Source of the DNA: Methanobacterium sp. SMA-27
GTDB lineage: Archaea > Methanobacteriota > Methanobacteria > Methanobacteriales > Methanobacteriaceae
DNA: 64,000 nt
NCBI RefSeq assembly: GCF_000744455.1
Contig: NZ_JQLY01000001.1
Span: forward strand, 1,116,001-1,180,000
Direction of reading: 5' to 3'
The translations under genes and the position numbers were made by a program. The stretch's first letter is position 1. Each line of letters opens with the position of its first letter. This document shows positions 38,901 through 47,113 of this stretch, in pieces. The notes under the pieces were generated by a model, which was given only the letters and a program-made list of their open reading frames with translations, made no database searches and was not told the origin of the DNA.

Positions 38901-40209
38901 AGATATTACGGAACGTAAGGAAACTGAGGACGTACTTAAAGAAACCTTGAAAAAAATTAACCAGCTTAACAGGACACTTATAGCCCTCAGAGATAGTAGT
39001 TATGCAATGATGCATGCAAAGGATGAAGAAAGTTATTTGAATGAAGTATGCAGATTCATAATTGAAGACTGTGGTCATTCTATGGTATGGATTGGATTTA
39101 TCAATGAAGAAACCAAGAGTGTACAACCACTAACATACGCAGGTTTTGAAGAAGATTATCTTGAAACACTGAACATTGTACTGGACGATAATGAACGTGG
39201 AAATGGTCCAACAGGTCTTGCTATAAAAACTGGTAAACCATACATCTGTGAAAATATCCATACAGAACCCGAATTCAAACCATGGCGTGAAGAAGCCAGT
39301 AAAAGGGGTTATGCATCTTCAATAGTTCTCCCACTCGTAAACAATAAAAATGTGTTTGGTGCATTAAATATTTATTCAAAGGAAACTGATCCTTTTTCAG
39401 AAGAAGAAAAGGATTTACTACAGGAATTGGCTAATGATATATCTTATGGTATAACTTTTCTTAGATTACGGAATGAACATTCCAAGGCAGAAAAGGCATT
39501 ACGGGAAACTCTGATTGAGGTTGAGCGTTCAAATGCTGAACTAGAACAATTTGCTTATGTTACATCCCATGATTTAAGAGAACCGCTACGTATGATCACA
39601 AGCTTTTTACAGCTTTTAGAGAGGCGATACAGCGACCAGTTGGATGAAGATGCCAATGATTTTATAGGATATGCTGTGGATGGTGCCAAACGATTAGATG
39701 CAATGATAAACGATATTCTAATATATTCCAGGGTCTCTAAAAAGGAAAGAAATTTCACCAATGTGGACCTAAATAAGATTCTTGATCAAACCTATTTGAA
39801 CTTGAAAACATCTATAGAAGAATCAAATGCAAAAATTACACATGATCCAATGCCCAACATCATTATAGATGGAAAATTAATGGTTCAACTTTTCCAAAAC
39901 CTGATTGGCAACGCAATTAAATACCGCAGTCAAAAATCACCTATAATCCATATATCTGCTCAAAAAGAGAATATTCAATGGTTATTCAGTGTAAGAGATA
40001 ATGGGATAGGAATTTCCAATGAACATTTACAAAAGATATTTACAATATTCCAGAGACTACACACCAAAGATGAATTCGAAGGAACAGGAATAGGACTATC
40101 AATTGTCCAGAAAATTATACATCAACACGGTGGAGAAATATGGGCAGAGTCTGAACCAGGAAATGGTTCAATATTCTATTTCACCATTCCTGTGACATCA
40201 GAAACCTAA
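35998..40209 (+). CDS. Multi-sensor hybrid histidine kinase (REC-PAS-GAF-PocR-PAS-PAS-GAF-HisKA-HATPase)
   Basis: 1403 residues, no transmembrane segment, so cytoplasmic. Order (approximate): receiver-like domain 4-115 (acidic pair near 13, phospho-acceptor candidate Asp55 in IILIDTS, KPF lysine near 101); PAS 130-245; GAF 255-440 with a Cys-rich insert (CDYNEKGNPHCDAVGNP, CMCGNVIC); coiled coil; PocR sensory domain 510-670 (FKLPMAIIDTNGKILAGVGW, CTNFHR, CEESD); coiled coil; PAS 735-860; PAS 865-985; GAF 1010-1160; HisKA with phospho-His1191 (SHDLREPLRMI); HATPase (NLIGNAIKY, DNGIGIS, GTGIGLSIVQKI). No separate response regulator gene is nearby. Its position beside the glycan locus suggests, but does not show, control of surface functions. 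Confidence 0.92.
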   Translation: MQDKKILLIVGNDDKDTADTEHKLKSMNYVPHVIGGVDEALRTALDIMPNIILIDTSCNIDEKKLDLIKNLNIPIIFLLNKINESLILQESYEELFGVLDKPFSISDLENAINVGVYKHEMDSMLKKIDVSYVNMLENLQDAYFQVNSEGKIILTSPSSASLFGYDSPREMQGHLAISLIKNQEDKDLVLEKFYKKDKITNYKFEALRKDFSSFWVSLTTFYQYDDHGNIKAIEAFVRDITEQMTAEFEQKTIVEFMQIMNNSTNVLDLVDSTINFIKQQSGFEAVAVRLKEGCDYPYYQTQGFSNEFVKMENLLCDYNEKGNPHCDAVGNPILECMCGNVICRRFDPLKPFFTDNGSFWTNSTTDLLSSTTEEDRQARTRNRCNGEGYESVALIPLISGDETIGLLQLNDNRKNLFSLEIMMVWERLAGYLAVSLAKFQAEELKQNLLENEQKLTEELRISNKELKEQEMEMSMLYNTLKKSEKSVRVKLNTILYPEGNIEELDLEDILDVQVIQSLLDEYYKIFKLPMAIIDTNGKILAGVGWQDICTNFHRVNPETSKFCEESDVQLTVGVPAGEFKLYKCKNNMWDLATPIIVGGKHLGNLFSGQFFFDDEEIDYEVFRKQAEKYDFNESEYISALEKVPKVNRNSVNEGMNFFVKIADMISRMSYNNIMLARSITERDNLLENEQQLTEELRTSNEELQSITLELKNTNAELFNKQAKLHSLNQDLIINQEKFFKAFHSNPAAMTLSNEHGILVDINESYSKLTGYSMEELIGHTSAELGIMDGVKLNKHIIESQTLGSINDVELDVRTKSGEKRIITHSREIIELNNSINFITFSYDITERKKVENALRDSEERFRNLAENIPNLAWMADAEGYIFWYNKQWYDFTGTDFDEMKGWGWQNVHHPDYLESVTEEWSESLKKGLPYDNVFPLKNKHGEYRWFLTRVTPIRDKNGKIQRWFGTNTDITERKETEDVLKETLKKINQLNRTLIALRDSSYAMMHAKDEESYLNEVCRFIIEDCGHSMVWIGFINEETKSVQPLTYAGFEEDYLETLNIVLDDNERGNGPTGLAIKTGKPYICENIHTEPEFKPWREEASKRGYASSIVLPLVNNKNVFGALNIYSKETDPFSEEEKDLLQELANDISYGITFLRLRNEHSKAEKALRETLIEVERSNAELEQFAYVTSHDLREPLRMITSFLQLLERRYSDQLDEDANDFIGYAVDGAKRLDAMINDILIYSRVSKKERNFTNVDLNKILDQTYLNLKTSIEESNAKITHDPMPNIIIDGKLMVQLFQNLIGNAIKYRSQKSPIIHISAQKENIQWLFSVRDNGIGISNEHLQKIFTIFQRLHTKDEFEGTGIGLSIVQKIIHQHGGEIWAESEPGNGSIFYFTIPVTSET

Positions 40210-40306
40210 TATTATAGATATTTTATTATTAAACAGTAAATAAATACTATTTTTTTAATTGCATTAAATAAACTATCTAATTGGAATACTGTTTATTTGA
40301 AATTAT

Positions 40307-41152
40307 CTACTCCAATTCAGAGTTGTTTAAAATATTTGTTAAAGCCAGTATTACCACAAATATCATTGTAAAGACAGTTATTAAAGCCATATCCAGAGTG
40401 ATATCATTGTATTGATAAAAAATTGACAGTATTGTACCCAAAGCTGTTATACCATACACAACAGCCGCTTCACTCCAAAAAGGTTTATTATTAATTTTAT
40501 ATTCTTTTTCAGGTTTTATTATATCATATTTAGAAATATATACCGCAAATATCTGGAAGAAAATAAATACAACCATAAACCATCCAAAAAAGTTGGATAT
40601 TGGAACACCAAAGTAAGCTCCTGGAGTCTGCCAGATCCAAATACCCTGTAATGTTGAGGATATAGGATCAATTGTTAAATCCCACATTACCATTATGAAG
40701 GATGCTATAAATGGAACTATAAATATCTGTTTACCTTCTAGTTTTTTGCTGTATTGACCAGTTAATACATGTGCCAGCATCCATGATAAGTAACCCATTG
40801 AAAAATATCCAAATATGATTATAAGCGGAACTGTTAACATACCTAAAGTGGGCGAATAATGATAAAAACCAAAAGGAAAACCTGTAAGTATGCTCAAATT
40901 TTCAAAAAAGAAACTTACTAATAGGGTGATAATAAAAAAGATTGCAACATTCTTTTGGTTGTATCTTTCAATTCCATTGAAAACAGCTATAATAAAAAGA
41001 AGAGCTGTCACAACAAAAGTGTCTATTGCAAGCAGATTTGGATTTTTATATGTGAAGATCAAAAGAACATTAAAAATAAAAAATACAGTGATCAAGGACC
41101 ATCTAATCTTGTTAAATTTTTTCTTATCATTTTGAATAATCTCATTTTTCAT
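40307..41152 (-). CDS. Carotenoid biosynthesis protein, CruF/DUF422-like
   Basis: 281 residues, eight or so transmembrane helices. The motifs SFFFENLSILTGFPFGFYHY, WDLTIDPISS and GVPISNFFGWFMV are those of the CruF family (1,2-hydratases of acyclic carotenoids such as bisanhydrobacterioruberin and gamma-carotene derivatives). GGAGT lies just before the ATG. No phytoene synthase or desaturase gene is present in the window, and carotenoids are not a typical feature of this order, so the substrate could instead be another polyprenoid. Stands alone, convergent with the histidine kinase gene. Confidence 0.78.
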   Translation of the reverse strand: MKNEIIQNDKKKFNKIRWSLITVFFIFNVLLIFTYKNPNLLAIDTFVVTALLFIIAVFNGIERYNQKNVAIFFIITLLVSFFFENLSILTGFPFGFYHYSPTLGMLTVPLIIIFGYFSMGYLSWMLAHVLTGQYSKKLEGKQIFIVPFIASFIMVMWDLTIDPISSTLQGIWIWQTPGAYFGVPISNFFGWFMVVFIFFQIFAVYISKYDIIKPEKEYKINNKPFWSEAAVVYGITALGTILSIFYQYNDITLDMALITVFTMIFVVILALTNILNNSELE

Positions 41153-41657
41153 TTACTCCACTCCATAAATGAAATTTTGTACAAATAAACTTGATAATAA
41201 ATTTTTAGGAATTATTAAACTTAAATTTTACGATAATTTTATTAACAATTATATTCTTGATATAACCTTTTTAAATAGCATTTATCGATTAAATATCGAT
41301 TAGATTTATAAAATAGTTAAAATATCAATTTTTTTTGTTGATAATCATTTTTTAATTGAATTTTTTCATAATTGTGAATTAACCAGATGATTTGTAAAAG
41401 AATGAGTACATCTAATTTGAGTGTGTATTGTTTTAAATCGTGTTATTTAGTAAAAATACCAACGGAGTAGGTTTATCCACAATACAATATATCAATAAGC
41501 TCTTTGTAAGTCTTAAATTAATAAAATAGCCGTATGACTGTCTTTTTTGGAAAATTAAACCAAAGCATTTATTAGTGATCCCAATTAATCCATTTGTAGG
41601 TTTGATAAGATCAAATAAATAATCTTGTTTGATTTTTTCAAACAGGGAGGCGGTATA
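41153..41657. promoter_or_regulatory. Gap upstream of the pseudomurein hydrolase: direct repeat and leader hairpin
   Basis: About 500 bases without a gene, carrying outward promoters for the carotenoid protein and the hydrolase. TATCGATTA occurs twice, two bases apart (41283-41302), a possible operator. Just before the hydrolase ribosome binding site a short hairpin can form: TGTTTGA (41626-41632) pairs with TCAAACA (41638-41644) over a five-T loop, directly abutting the GGGAGG at 41645-41650. The nearest upstream TTG in frame (41625) lies in this hairpin, which argues that it is leader rather than coding. Confidence 0.45.
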
Positions 41658-42872
41658 ATTAATAGAAAATTGTTATTGTCAGTGCTAATATTTTTCAGTC
41701 TAGCACTGGTTTTGAATGTTAGTGCAAGTAGTGCAGCATCGGTAAATCAAACAAATATGAGTACTAATGCAATATCATCAGATAATCTAAGTGATAACAT
41801 TAGTTCATCTAATTACGCAGCCGATAAAGCTAAATCTACTTTTAATACTAGTGTCAAAATTGCAACAACAAATGCAACAAAAGAGCTAAAGATTAACAGC
41901 ACAATGGCCGCAGGAGCACCTGTATTAGTCAATGGTTTAACACTGGCGCAGTTAAAAGATGGAGTTTCCAGAGTTCAATCATTCTTTAATAAGAATAAAA
42001 GACTACCAAAATATGTAAGTTTTGGAACCAGACAAATTTCCATCGCAACTTTCCAGAAAAACATTGCAACACAAGGTCTAAAAATAAATACAGTAATTGT
42101 GAATGGTTTAACAGTTGCTCAGATGAAAGAAGGAATTTCCAGAGTTCAAGCATTCTACAATAAGTATGGTAGATTGCCTAGTACCGTAAATTACGGAACC
42201 AGAAAAATTTCCATCTCAACTTTCCAGGAAAACATTGCAACACAAGGTCTAAAAATAAATACAGTAATTGTGAATGGTTTAACAGTTGCTCAGATGAAAG
42301 AAGGAATTTCCAGAGTTCAAGCATTCTACAATAAGTATGGTAGATTGCCTAGTACCGTAAATTACGGAACCAGAAAAATTTCCATCTCAACTTTCCAGGA
42401 AAACATTGCAACACAAGGTCTAAAAATAAATGTAACTGTAAAACCTAAACCAGTAATTGATACTAGTTCAGTAGCTGCACTTGCAAAATCGCTTACAGCT
42501 GGTTCAACATCCACTTATAGTAGTGCTGTGGCTTTATTTAATTGGGTTAGAAACAACATTAGTTATTCCTTTTATTACAACACCAAATATGGTGCATCAG
42601 GAACATTGAAATACAGAACAGGTAACTGTTGTGATTACTCAAATCTTCTGGTTGCACTTGCACGTAATGCAGGAATAACAGCAAGATATGTACATGGAAC
42701 ATGCCAGTTCTCAAGTGGAACATGGTACGGTCATGTATGGACTCAACTATATGTAAATGGCAAATGGTATAATGCTGATGCAATAAGTACCAGAAACTCA
42801 TTTGGAGTTATTAACAACTGGAACACTGCAACATACAAATTAAACGGATATTACACCACACTGCCATTCTAA
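41658..42872 (+). CDS. Secreted pseudomurein-binding transglutaminase-like protein (pseudomurein endoisopeptidase-like)
   Basis: About 404 residues from an ATT at 41658: signal peptide (NRKLLLSVLIFFSLALVLNV), Ser/Asn/Thr-rich linker, three pseudomurein-binding repeats of 57 residues (pattern VNGLTxAQxKxGxSRVQxF then GTRxIxIxTFQxNIATQG), and a C-terminal transglutaminase-fold peptidase with the triad in GNCCDYSNLL (Cys, second of the pair, about 325), YGHVWTQLYV (His, about 359) and YNADAIS (Asp, about 374). This is the architecture of PeiW/PeiP-type pseudomurein endoisopeptidases, which cut the peptide crosslink of methanobacterial walls; here probably an autolysin for growth or division. GGAGG is seven bases before ATT; the nearest canonical in-frame start (TTG 41625) has no ribosome binding site. 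Repeats 2 and 3 are identical. Confidence 0.85.
   Translation: MNRKLLLSVLIFFSLALVLNVSASSAASVNQTNMSTNAISSDNLSDNISSSNYAADKAKSTFNTSVKIATTNATKELKINSTMAAGAPVLVNGLTLAQLKDGVSRVQSFFNKNKRLPKYVSFGTRQISIATFQKNIATQGLKINTVIVNGLTVAQMKEGISRVQAFYNKYGRLPSTVNYGTRKISISTFQENIATQGLKINTVIVNGLTVAQMKEGISRVQAFYNKYGRLPSTVNYGTRKISISTFQENIATQGLKINVTVKPKPVIDTSSVAALAKSLTAGSTSTYSSAVALFNWVRNNISYSFYYNTKYGASGTLKYRTGNCCDYSNLLVALARNAGITARYVHGTCQFSSGTWYGHVWTQLYVNGKWYNADAISTRNSFGVINNWNTATYKLNGYYTTLPF
42058..42431 (+). repeat. Exact tandem duplication, 171-bp period, inside the pseudomurein hydrolase gene
   Basis: Bases 42058-42260 and 42229-42431 are identical by eye over 203 positions at an offset of 171, i.e. 57 codons, exactly one pseudomurein-binding repeat. 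An older, diverged copy lies upstream. No synonymous differences separate the two new copies, so the duplication is recent or kept identical by gene conversion. It preserves the frame. Confidence 0.9.
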
Positions 42873-43199
42873 TTAAATCCATTTTTTATTTTTTTTTATT
42901 TTGTAAATTACTCCATCTTATCCTAAGAGATATCTTCCCAATGGATAATATAAGAAATGAGTTTTAATTAATGAACTATTTTAAACATTTAATTTTATTG
43001 AGATTAAAAATTGTAAATATGATATTAATATAGTAGTTATCTATGTATTTTAGTTGATATTATGAAATATTTCTTAAAAAAGTTTTTATACATGTATAAA
43101 CGATTAATAATTTGAATAAGGAGTAAAAATCATATACATTCTTTAATTAATAAATTTGAAATAGAAACATTTTTATATCCAGTAGGATGATGTTTTATC
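42873..43199 (+). promoter_or_regulatory. eha operon upstream region with perfect 16-bp palindrome over the likely TATA box
   Basis: About 325 bases. The left end has T-rich runs (42883-42898) that should terminate the hydrolase transcript. The most likely TATA element for the eha operon is TTTTATACAT at 43084-43093, giving a start near 43115 and a leader of about 85 bases. It lies in a perfect 16-bp palindrome, TTTATACATGTATAAA (43085-43100), a good operator candidate. Another TATA-like run at 43170-43179 is too close to the AGGATGATG ribosome binding site (about 43183-43191) to serve. No gene was seen here. Confidence 0.5.
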
Positions 43200-43502
43200 A
43201 TGATTATTCATGCTAATGTATTGATCACCATAGTGAGTTATGTACTGGCAGTTGTGTCTGCCATGATTGTGGGACTGATACTGAGAATTCCAATTCTCCC
43301 TGAAAGACCTATTAGGCATTCATGGACTATCAGTTTAATATTCCCAACAACCATAATTGCACTTGGATTAACAGCCATTCTATTCAAACTTGGATATGAA
43401 GGTCTTCTAGTTGCAGTTGTAGTGGGTGTGGTCTCCGCAATCTTTGCTAAATACTTCTTAGAAAGGCTCTTGCCTAAACCTCAAATGGAGGAATCAAATT
43501 GA
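43200..43502 (+). CDS. ehaA: Energy-converting hydrogenase A subunit EhaA
   Basis: 100 residues, three transmembrane helices, first gene of a long, tightly packed operon. The small size, position and conserved middle loop ([16 protein letters not shown]) match EhaA of Methanobacteriales. It is one of about ten small integral membrane subunits of Eha, a membrane-bound [NiFe] hydrogenase that uses the ion gradient to reduce low-potential ferredoxin with H2. AGGATGATG precedes the ATG; the stop overlaps the next start. Individual function of EhaA is unknown. Confidence 0.88.
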   Translation: MIIHANVLITIVSYVLAVVSAMIVGLILRIPILPERPIRHSWTISLIFPTTIIALGLTAILFKLGYEGLLVAVVVGVVSAIFAKYFLERLLPKPQMEESN

Positions 43503-44002
43503 ACGAGATCATTGCCATTATAATAGCTGCAGTACTATCCTGGTTAAATTTTGTTTTAATAGACACATGGATGGGACTTCCAGAAAAACCAGGTGTTAAA
43601 GGTGCAGATGTTATTGGAAGATCTGTTTTAAAACGGGGTGGAAACCTTGCAGGAGGATTTTTCCAGGGAAACATTGTATGTTCTCCAGATGCATCAGCAG
43701 GAACATTACTTTCATCAGCTGCTTGTTACACTATAGGAACTCCTGAAGGTGGTTTAATAGCAGCTTTACTTGTCTATATTGGAAATAGACTCTGCGCAGA
43801 CCCAGGTTATGCTGGCACCACCGGGGCATTAACAATTACTGCAATAATATTTGCAACATCATACATAGGAATAGGACCTGCAGATTTCATAGTTGGAATG
43901 GTATTGGCAATAGTTATAATACAGGGACTCCACCATCCACTGGCATCAAAATTACTCGGAAAGATAGCCAAAAAAATGGGAAGGCATACAACTTTAACCT
44001 GA
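43499..44002 (+). CDS. ehaB: Energy-converting hydrogenase A subunit EhaB
   Basis: 167 residues with about four to five membrane helices. The loop [20 protein letters not shown] and [20 protein letters not shown] are distinctive, with [14 protein letters not shown] in a later helix. Start is TTG, overlapping the ehaA stop by four bases with GGAGGAATC as ribosome binding site, which shows translational coupling. Part of the Eha membrane arm. Assignment is by gene order and size relative to the known eha operon. Confidence 0.87.
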   Translation: MNEIIAIIIAAVLSWLNFVLIDTWMGLPEKPGVKGADVIGRSVLKRGGNLAGGFFQGNIVCSPDASAGTLLSSAACYTIGTPEGGLIAALLVYIGNRLCADPGYAGTTGALTITAIIFATSYIGIGPADFIVGMVLAIVIIQGLHHPLASKLLGKIAKKMGRHTTLT

Positions 44003-44074
44003 AGGGGATTATATCATGGTTATCAGAAATTTCTATAATAAACTTAATAATTGTAAAACAACAGGTCGATTATC

Positions 44075-44335
44075 ATGTTGACAATGCTGATCCAGATACT
44101 AGGTATAATAGTTCTTTTAATGGCTCTGAGAACACTTTTTGCACAGGATAGATCTGCAAGAATGTTGTATTTAAATGCAATGAGCTTTGGAATATCAGGA
44201 ATAATAGCACTTTATATTCAAACACCCTTTGGTGCTATAATTGCTATAACCTACTTTATTGCTTCGACAATTAGTTCAAATGCCATAGCGTATTCAATTG
44301 GAAGAGTAAAGAATGAAATAATATTGGATGAATAA
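44075..44335 (+). CDS. ehaC: Energy-converting hydrogenase A subunit EhaC
   Basis: 86 residues, three helices, starting [20 protein letters not shown], a layout like small MnhG/MrpG-type subunits. Separated from ehaB by 72 bases that contain no supported gene; AGGTCGAT precedes the ATG. Named by position between EhaB and EhaD; function within the membrane arm unknown. Confidence 0.83.
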   Translation: MLTMLIQILGIIVLLMALRTLFAQDRSARMLYLNAMSFGISGIIALYIQTPFGAIIAITYFIASTISSNAIAYSIGRVKNEIILDE

Positions 44336-44389
44336 TATTCTGGACAAAATTTCATAAAAAAAATTAAAAGATTGTAAATGGTGTAAATA

Positions 44390-44680
44390 ATGTATCCGTT
44401 TCTAGACCTCATAAACTTGACAACAGTATCTGCAGGAGTACTTTTAATAGGTGCTGCTGGTATAATAATGCTCAAAAAACCATTGGACAAGGTTATAATG
44501 TTCTCACTATTACAGGGCGGTTTTATTGGGATGATAGTATCCGCAAAGTACCTGGATGTTGCAATGGTAGCAGCCATATTCGATCCAATTTCCACTGTTA
44601 TAATGTTAATTGCAATAACCAAACTTGATGAAATTAGAAAGAATAAAGAAAGATCCCAGGAGGACGGGTTCATTGCTTGA
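44390..44680 (+). CDS. ehaD: Energy-converting hydrogenase A subunit EhaD
   Basis: 96 residues with three helices and a hydrophilic tail rich in Lys/Glu/Arg ([19 protein letters not shown]). Helix 2 contains [19 protein letters not shown] and the third [13 protein letters not shown], similar in style to MnhB/NuoJ-like domains of antiporter complexes. GGTGTAAATA precedes ATG. The gene end overlaps the likely start of ehaE by eight bases. Named by order. Confidence 0.83.
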   Translation: MYPFLDLINLTTVSAGVLLIGAAGIIMLKKPLDKVIMFSLLQGGFIGMIVSAKYLDVAMVAAIFDPISTVIMLIAITKLDEIRKNKERSQEDGFIA

Positions 44681-44933
44681 TGTTTACATATGGTTTTACA
44701 CAGGTTGTGTTCTTGTAATAATAGGAAGCATAGCAACTGTTATAGGTCCAGGGGTTAAAGATCCTCTGGTAAGGACTTTGAACACAGAAATTGCTGCAGT
44801 TGGTGTTTCACTCATATTTTTAACCTACAACCATACAATAGCACTTGTAACATTCATTGCAGCTACTGCCATAATAACACTAATACTATTAAGGGCTATT
44901 GTAAGATTAGAAGAAATGGGGGCCGAACTTTGA
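44673..44933 (+). CDS. ehaE: Energy-converting hydrogenase A subunit EhaE
   Basis: 86 residues, three helices. The frame is open further upstream, but that stretch is only the ehaD gene in another frame; the TTG giving (M)[20 protein letters not shown] follows GGAGG by nine bases and fits the family length. [21 protein letters not shown] is the distinctive loop, similar to MnhE/F-type helices. It overlaps ehaD at its start and ehaF at its end. Confidence 0.82.
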   Translation: MLDVYIWFYTGCVLVIIGSIATVIGPGVKDPLVRTLNTEIAAVGVSLIFLTYNHTIALVTFIAATAIITLILLRAIVRLEEMGAEL

Positions 44934-45409
44934 AGAGTATAGGAAGGATATGGAATGCCCTTGCGAATCCTGACAGGATTCCAAGATTTTACGCACTGAT
45001 ACTTGGCATTGTACTTATAGCAGGCTTCATAATACCCCTTGCATTGAATGATCATCAACTTTATCCCAGACCAGAACCACAGAATCAGATAAATGCTCAG
45101 GATCCTCTGGCACCATACGACCGTGGAGGAGTACCCTTCCAGGAAAGGGGAATAGTAATGGCACAGTACCCTCAATTTTTACCTGCAATAGGCTTGATAA
45201 CAGCTTATTTATCTCCAATAGCAATTGGTGTTAAGAATACAACATTATACTATGGAACTTCTATTTATTCATCACCAGGCGGACTTATAGACGAGATCCT
45301 ATACTACACAAGGGGATTCGATACAGTTCTGGAATCAAGCATACTTATGATGGCCTTTGTAATTGCTTCATGGGTTGCTATAAACTTCACAATGAGGAGG
45401 GAAGACTGA
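44930..45409 (+). CDS. ehaF: Energy-converting hydrogenase A subunit EhaF
   Basis: 159 residues. An N-terminal helix ([20 protein letters not shown]) is followed by an exterior or interior loop of about 60 residues with [20 protein letters not shown], then two further helices. Start is TTG overlapping the ehaE stop (TTGA) behind a GGGGGCC purine-rich site. MnhB-like subunits of Mrp antiporters have a comparable layout, but no close match can be claimed. Named by operon order. Confidence 0.83.
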   Translation: MKSIGRIWNALANPDRIPRFYALILGIVLIAGFIIPLALNDHQLYPRPEPQNQINAQDPLAPYDRGGVPFQERGIVMAQYPQFLPAIGLITAYLSPIAIGVKNTTLYYGTSIYSSPGGLIDEILYYTRGFDTVLESSILMMAFVIASWVAINFTMRRED

Positions 45410-46084
45410 ATGTTAGAATTGGTACCCTCTGTTGTTTCACCAATAGTAGTTGCCCTCTATGTACCAGCAATATTTGTTGGATTAATAGTGGCTTTAATAG
45501 GATTATTTGGCATATCAGTTGAGAAAAATGATCTGCAGGTTCTTATCCTTACAGATATAGTTGGAATTGCAATGTTAATAATTGTTGCAGCGGTTGGAAC
45601 AGACCTTGCTGAATCTTTAATACTTCCAGGGCTGGTTGTTGAACTTGCCGAGATACTAGCTATTAGTGAAATATTAATGAGCAGGGAAATAAGAAAAACA
45701 GGTAAAGCTGTTGCCCTCATACCAACACCCCTAAACTTTGACATGGAAATACTTCAAACAGCACCAGTATTCATAGCAATAATATTAGTAATATATGGGG
45801 CATTCCTCTCAGGATTTACAGGTGGAGCAGTAGCAGGAGGAGGAATATTATTCTATGTAATTTCCCTGACAATGCGTGGAGTACCTTCAACACTTTGGGA
45901 AGGTATTGCAGGAGCATCTGGTATTGCATGGTGTTTATGGCTTGTTGGATTTTTAATACTATTTGTTTTCCCACAATACTGGTTATTAGGATTGATGCTC
46001 GCAGCATTTGGAATATTTATTAAGGTCGCATTCAAAGCTGGTTTAATAGGTATTATGAACAGAGAAGAATTTAGAAAGGAGTAA
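45410..46084 (+). CDS. ehaG: Energy-converting hydrogenase A subunit EhaG
   Basis: 224 residues and about six to seven helices. Conserved-looking polar loop [20 protein letters not shown] between helices three and four, with acidic residues inside membrane segments ([14 protein letters not shown]) that could take part in ion transfer. The ATG follows the ehaF stop with no spacer; GAGGAGGGAAG is the ribosome binding site. Part of the Eha membrane arm. Confidence 0.84.
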   Translation: MLELVPSVVSPIVVALYVPAIFVGLIVALIGLFGISVEKNDLQVLILTDIVGIAMLIIVAAVGTDLAESLILPGLVVELAEILAISEILMSREIRKTGKAVALIPTPLNFDMEILQTAPVFIAIILVIYGAFLSGFTGGAVAGGGILFYVISLTMRGVPSTLWEGIAGASGIAWCLWLVGFLILFVFPQYWLLGLMLAAFGIFIKVAFKAGLIGIMNREEFRKE

Positions 46085-46090
46085 AATTAT

Positions 46091-46771
46091 ATGGATATAT
46101 TAATATTAGGTTCACAAATACTTGGAATCATACCCCTTGGAGACATTGTATTCTACATGACCTCCTTTAACCTTTTCATGTTTGCAGCAGCTCTTGCTTT
46201 CACATTCATAATAGCAATCAGTAAAACAGAAACCCAAGTGGAAGCTGAATTTGGTACACTGGGAGATAGGGAATTAAAAGTTGCTAAGAATGAATTCAAA
46301 ATTAGACGTTTTTTAGCAATAGTTTGTGGACTTGCAACAGCAGGTGCAATGATAACAGGGGATCTCTTTGATTTCACACTTTTTGTATGTTTAATTGGAA
46401 TAGTAAATATTGGAATTGTGGGTGCAGTTAAACAGATAGATGTTCTTGATTCAGCATTCCAGTATGGTTTGATAGCAATGATAGCGTCAACACCACTTTT
46501 CGCTGGTGCAGCGCTTATATTAGCTGCAACAGGTACCATTAGCCTATTAGAAATTAACAGTCTTGCATTCACAACCCCAATGATGCTTTTAGGTTCTTTA
46601 TTAATCTTCATTGGTGTAGCAGGGGAAACTGGTGTTGCACCATTCTTTGCAACTAAGGCTGAAATGTTCAGAACTCCAGGTTCACCATTCTTACTTATAA
46701 TACATCTAAGCTCTCTTTTAGTAATAGTAAGGGCAATAGAAATACTTCTCATCATAAATAAACCATTTTAA
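46091..46771 (+). CDS. ehaH: Energy-converting hydrogenase A subunit EhaH (antiporter-like)
   Basis: 226 residues, about six helices. It looks like a shortened version of the Mrp/NuoL-N-type antiporter subunit: [20 protein letters not shown], a long helix pair [20 protein letters not shown], and a membrane lysine in [20 protein letters not shown], equivalent to the conserved Lys of those proteins. It probably carries ions during hydrogenase turnover. Six bases after ehaG; AAAGGAG precedes the ATG. Confidence 0.86.
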   Translation: MDILILGSQILGIIPLGDIVFYMTSFNLFMFAAALAFTFIIAISKTETQVEAEFGTLGDRELKVAKNEFKIRRFLAIVCGLATAGAMITGDLFDFTLFVCLIGIVNIGIVGAVKQIDVLDSAFQYGLIAMIASTPLFAGAALILAATGTISLLEINSLAFTTPMMLLGSLLIFIGVAGETGVAPFFATKAEMFRTPGSPFLLIIHLSSLLVIVRAIEILLIINKPF

Positions 46772-46782
46772 GGTGAAAATAA

Positions 46783-46998
46783 ATGGATAAACTCAAAATA
46801 ACTAGCTGGATACTTCTAATATTATCATTAGGAAGTATTGCATACGCATTGATCTTTAATCCAGCAAACTGGATTGTATATGCAATTTCCCTCATTGGAA
46901 TACCTGTGGCCATACTCTCCTTTGGACTCATTGTAATGGCAAAGGGTAGTAAAGAAGAAGAAGAGGACAAAAGAAGGGAACCATTCATTGGATACTAA
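46783..46998 (+). CDS. ehaI: Energy-converting hydrogenase A subunit EhaI
   Basis: 71 residues, two helices, and a charged tail ([19 protein letters not shown]). AAGGTGAAAATAA is the ribosome binding site. The next 115 bases before ehaJ contain only a 29-codon open frame (47013-47102) starting MKFNITKGSI, with a weak ribosome binding site; I do not call it a gene. Named by size and order. Confidence 0.83.
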   Translation: MDKLKITSWILLILSLGSIAYALIFNPANWIVYAISLIGIPVAILSFGLIVMAKGSKEEEEDKRREPFIGY

Positions 46999-47113
46999 AA
47001 TAGGAAATAAATATGAAATTTAATATTACTAAAGGTTCGATAACAATGGATTCTAATATAATTAACACAACAATGCAATTGATAGAATATCAGATAAAAT
47101 AATCGGTGATCGC

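Noticed and set aside
43169..43180. TATA-like run close to ehaA
   Set aside because: A start about 25 bases downstream would exclude the AGGATGATG ribosome binding site from the transcript.
44012..44078. Short open frame between ehaB and ehaC
   Set aside because: Twenty-one codons, overlaps the ehaC start and reads as leader sequence.
46153..46755. 200-codon minus-strand frame opposite ehaH
   Set aside because: Antisense to a clear membrane protein; its Ser/Ile/Ala-rich translation is the mirror of hydrophobic codons and it has no family features.
47013..47102. 29-codon open frame MKFNITKGSI between ehaI and ehaJ
   Set aside because: Weak ribosome binding site and no known Eha subunit at this place; the spacing does look odd but evidence is too thin.
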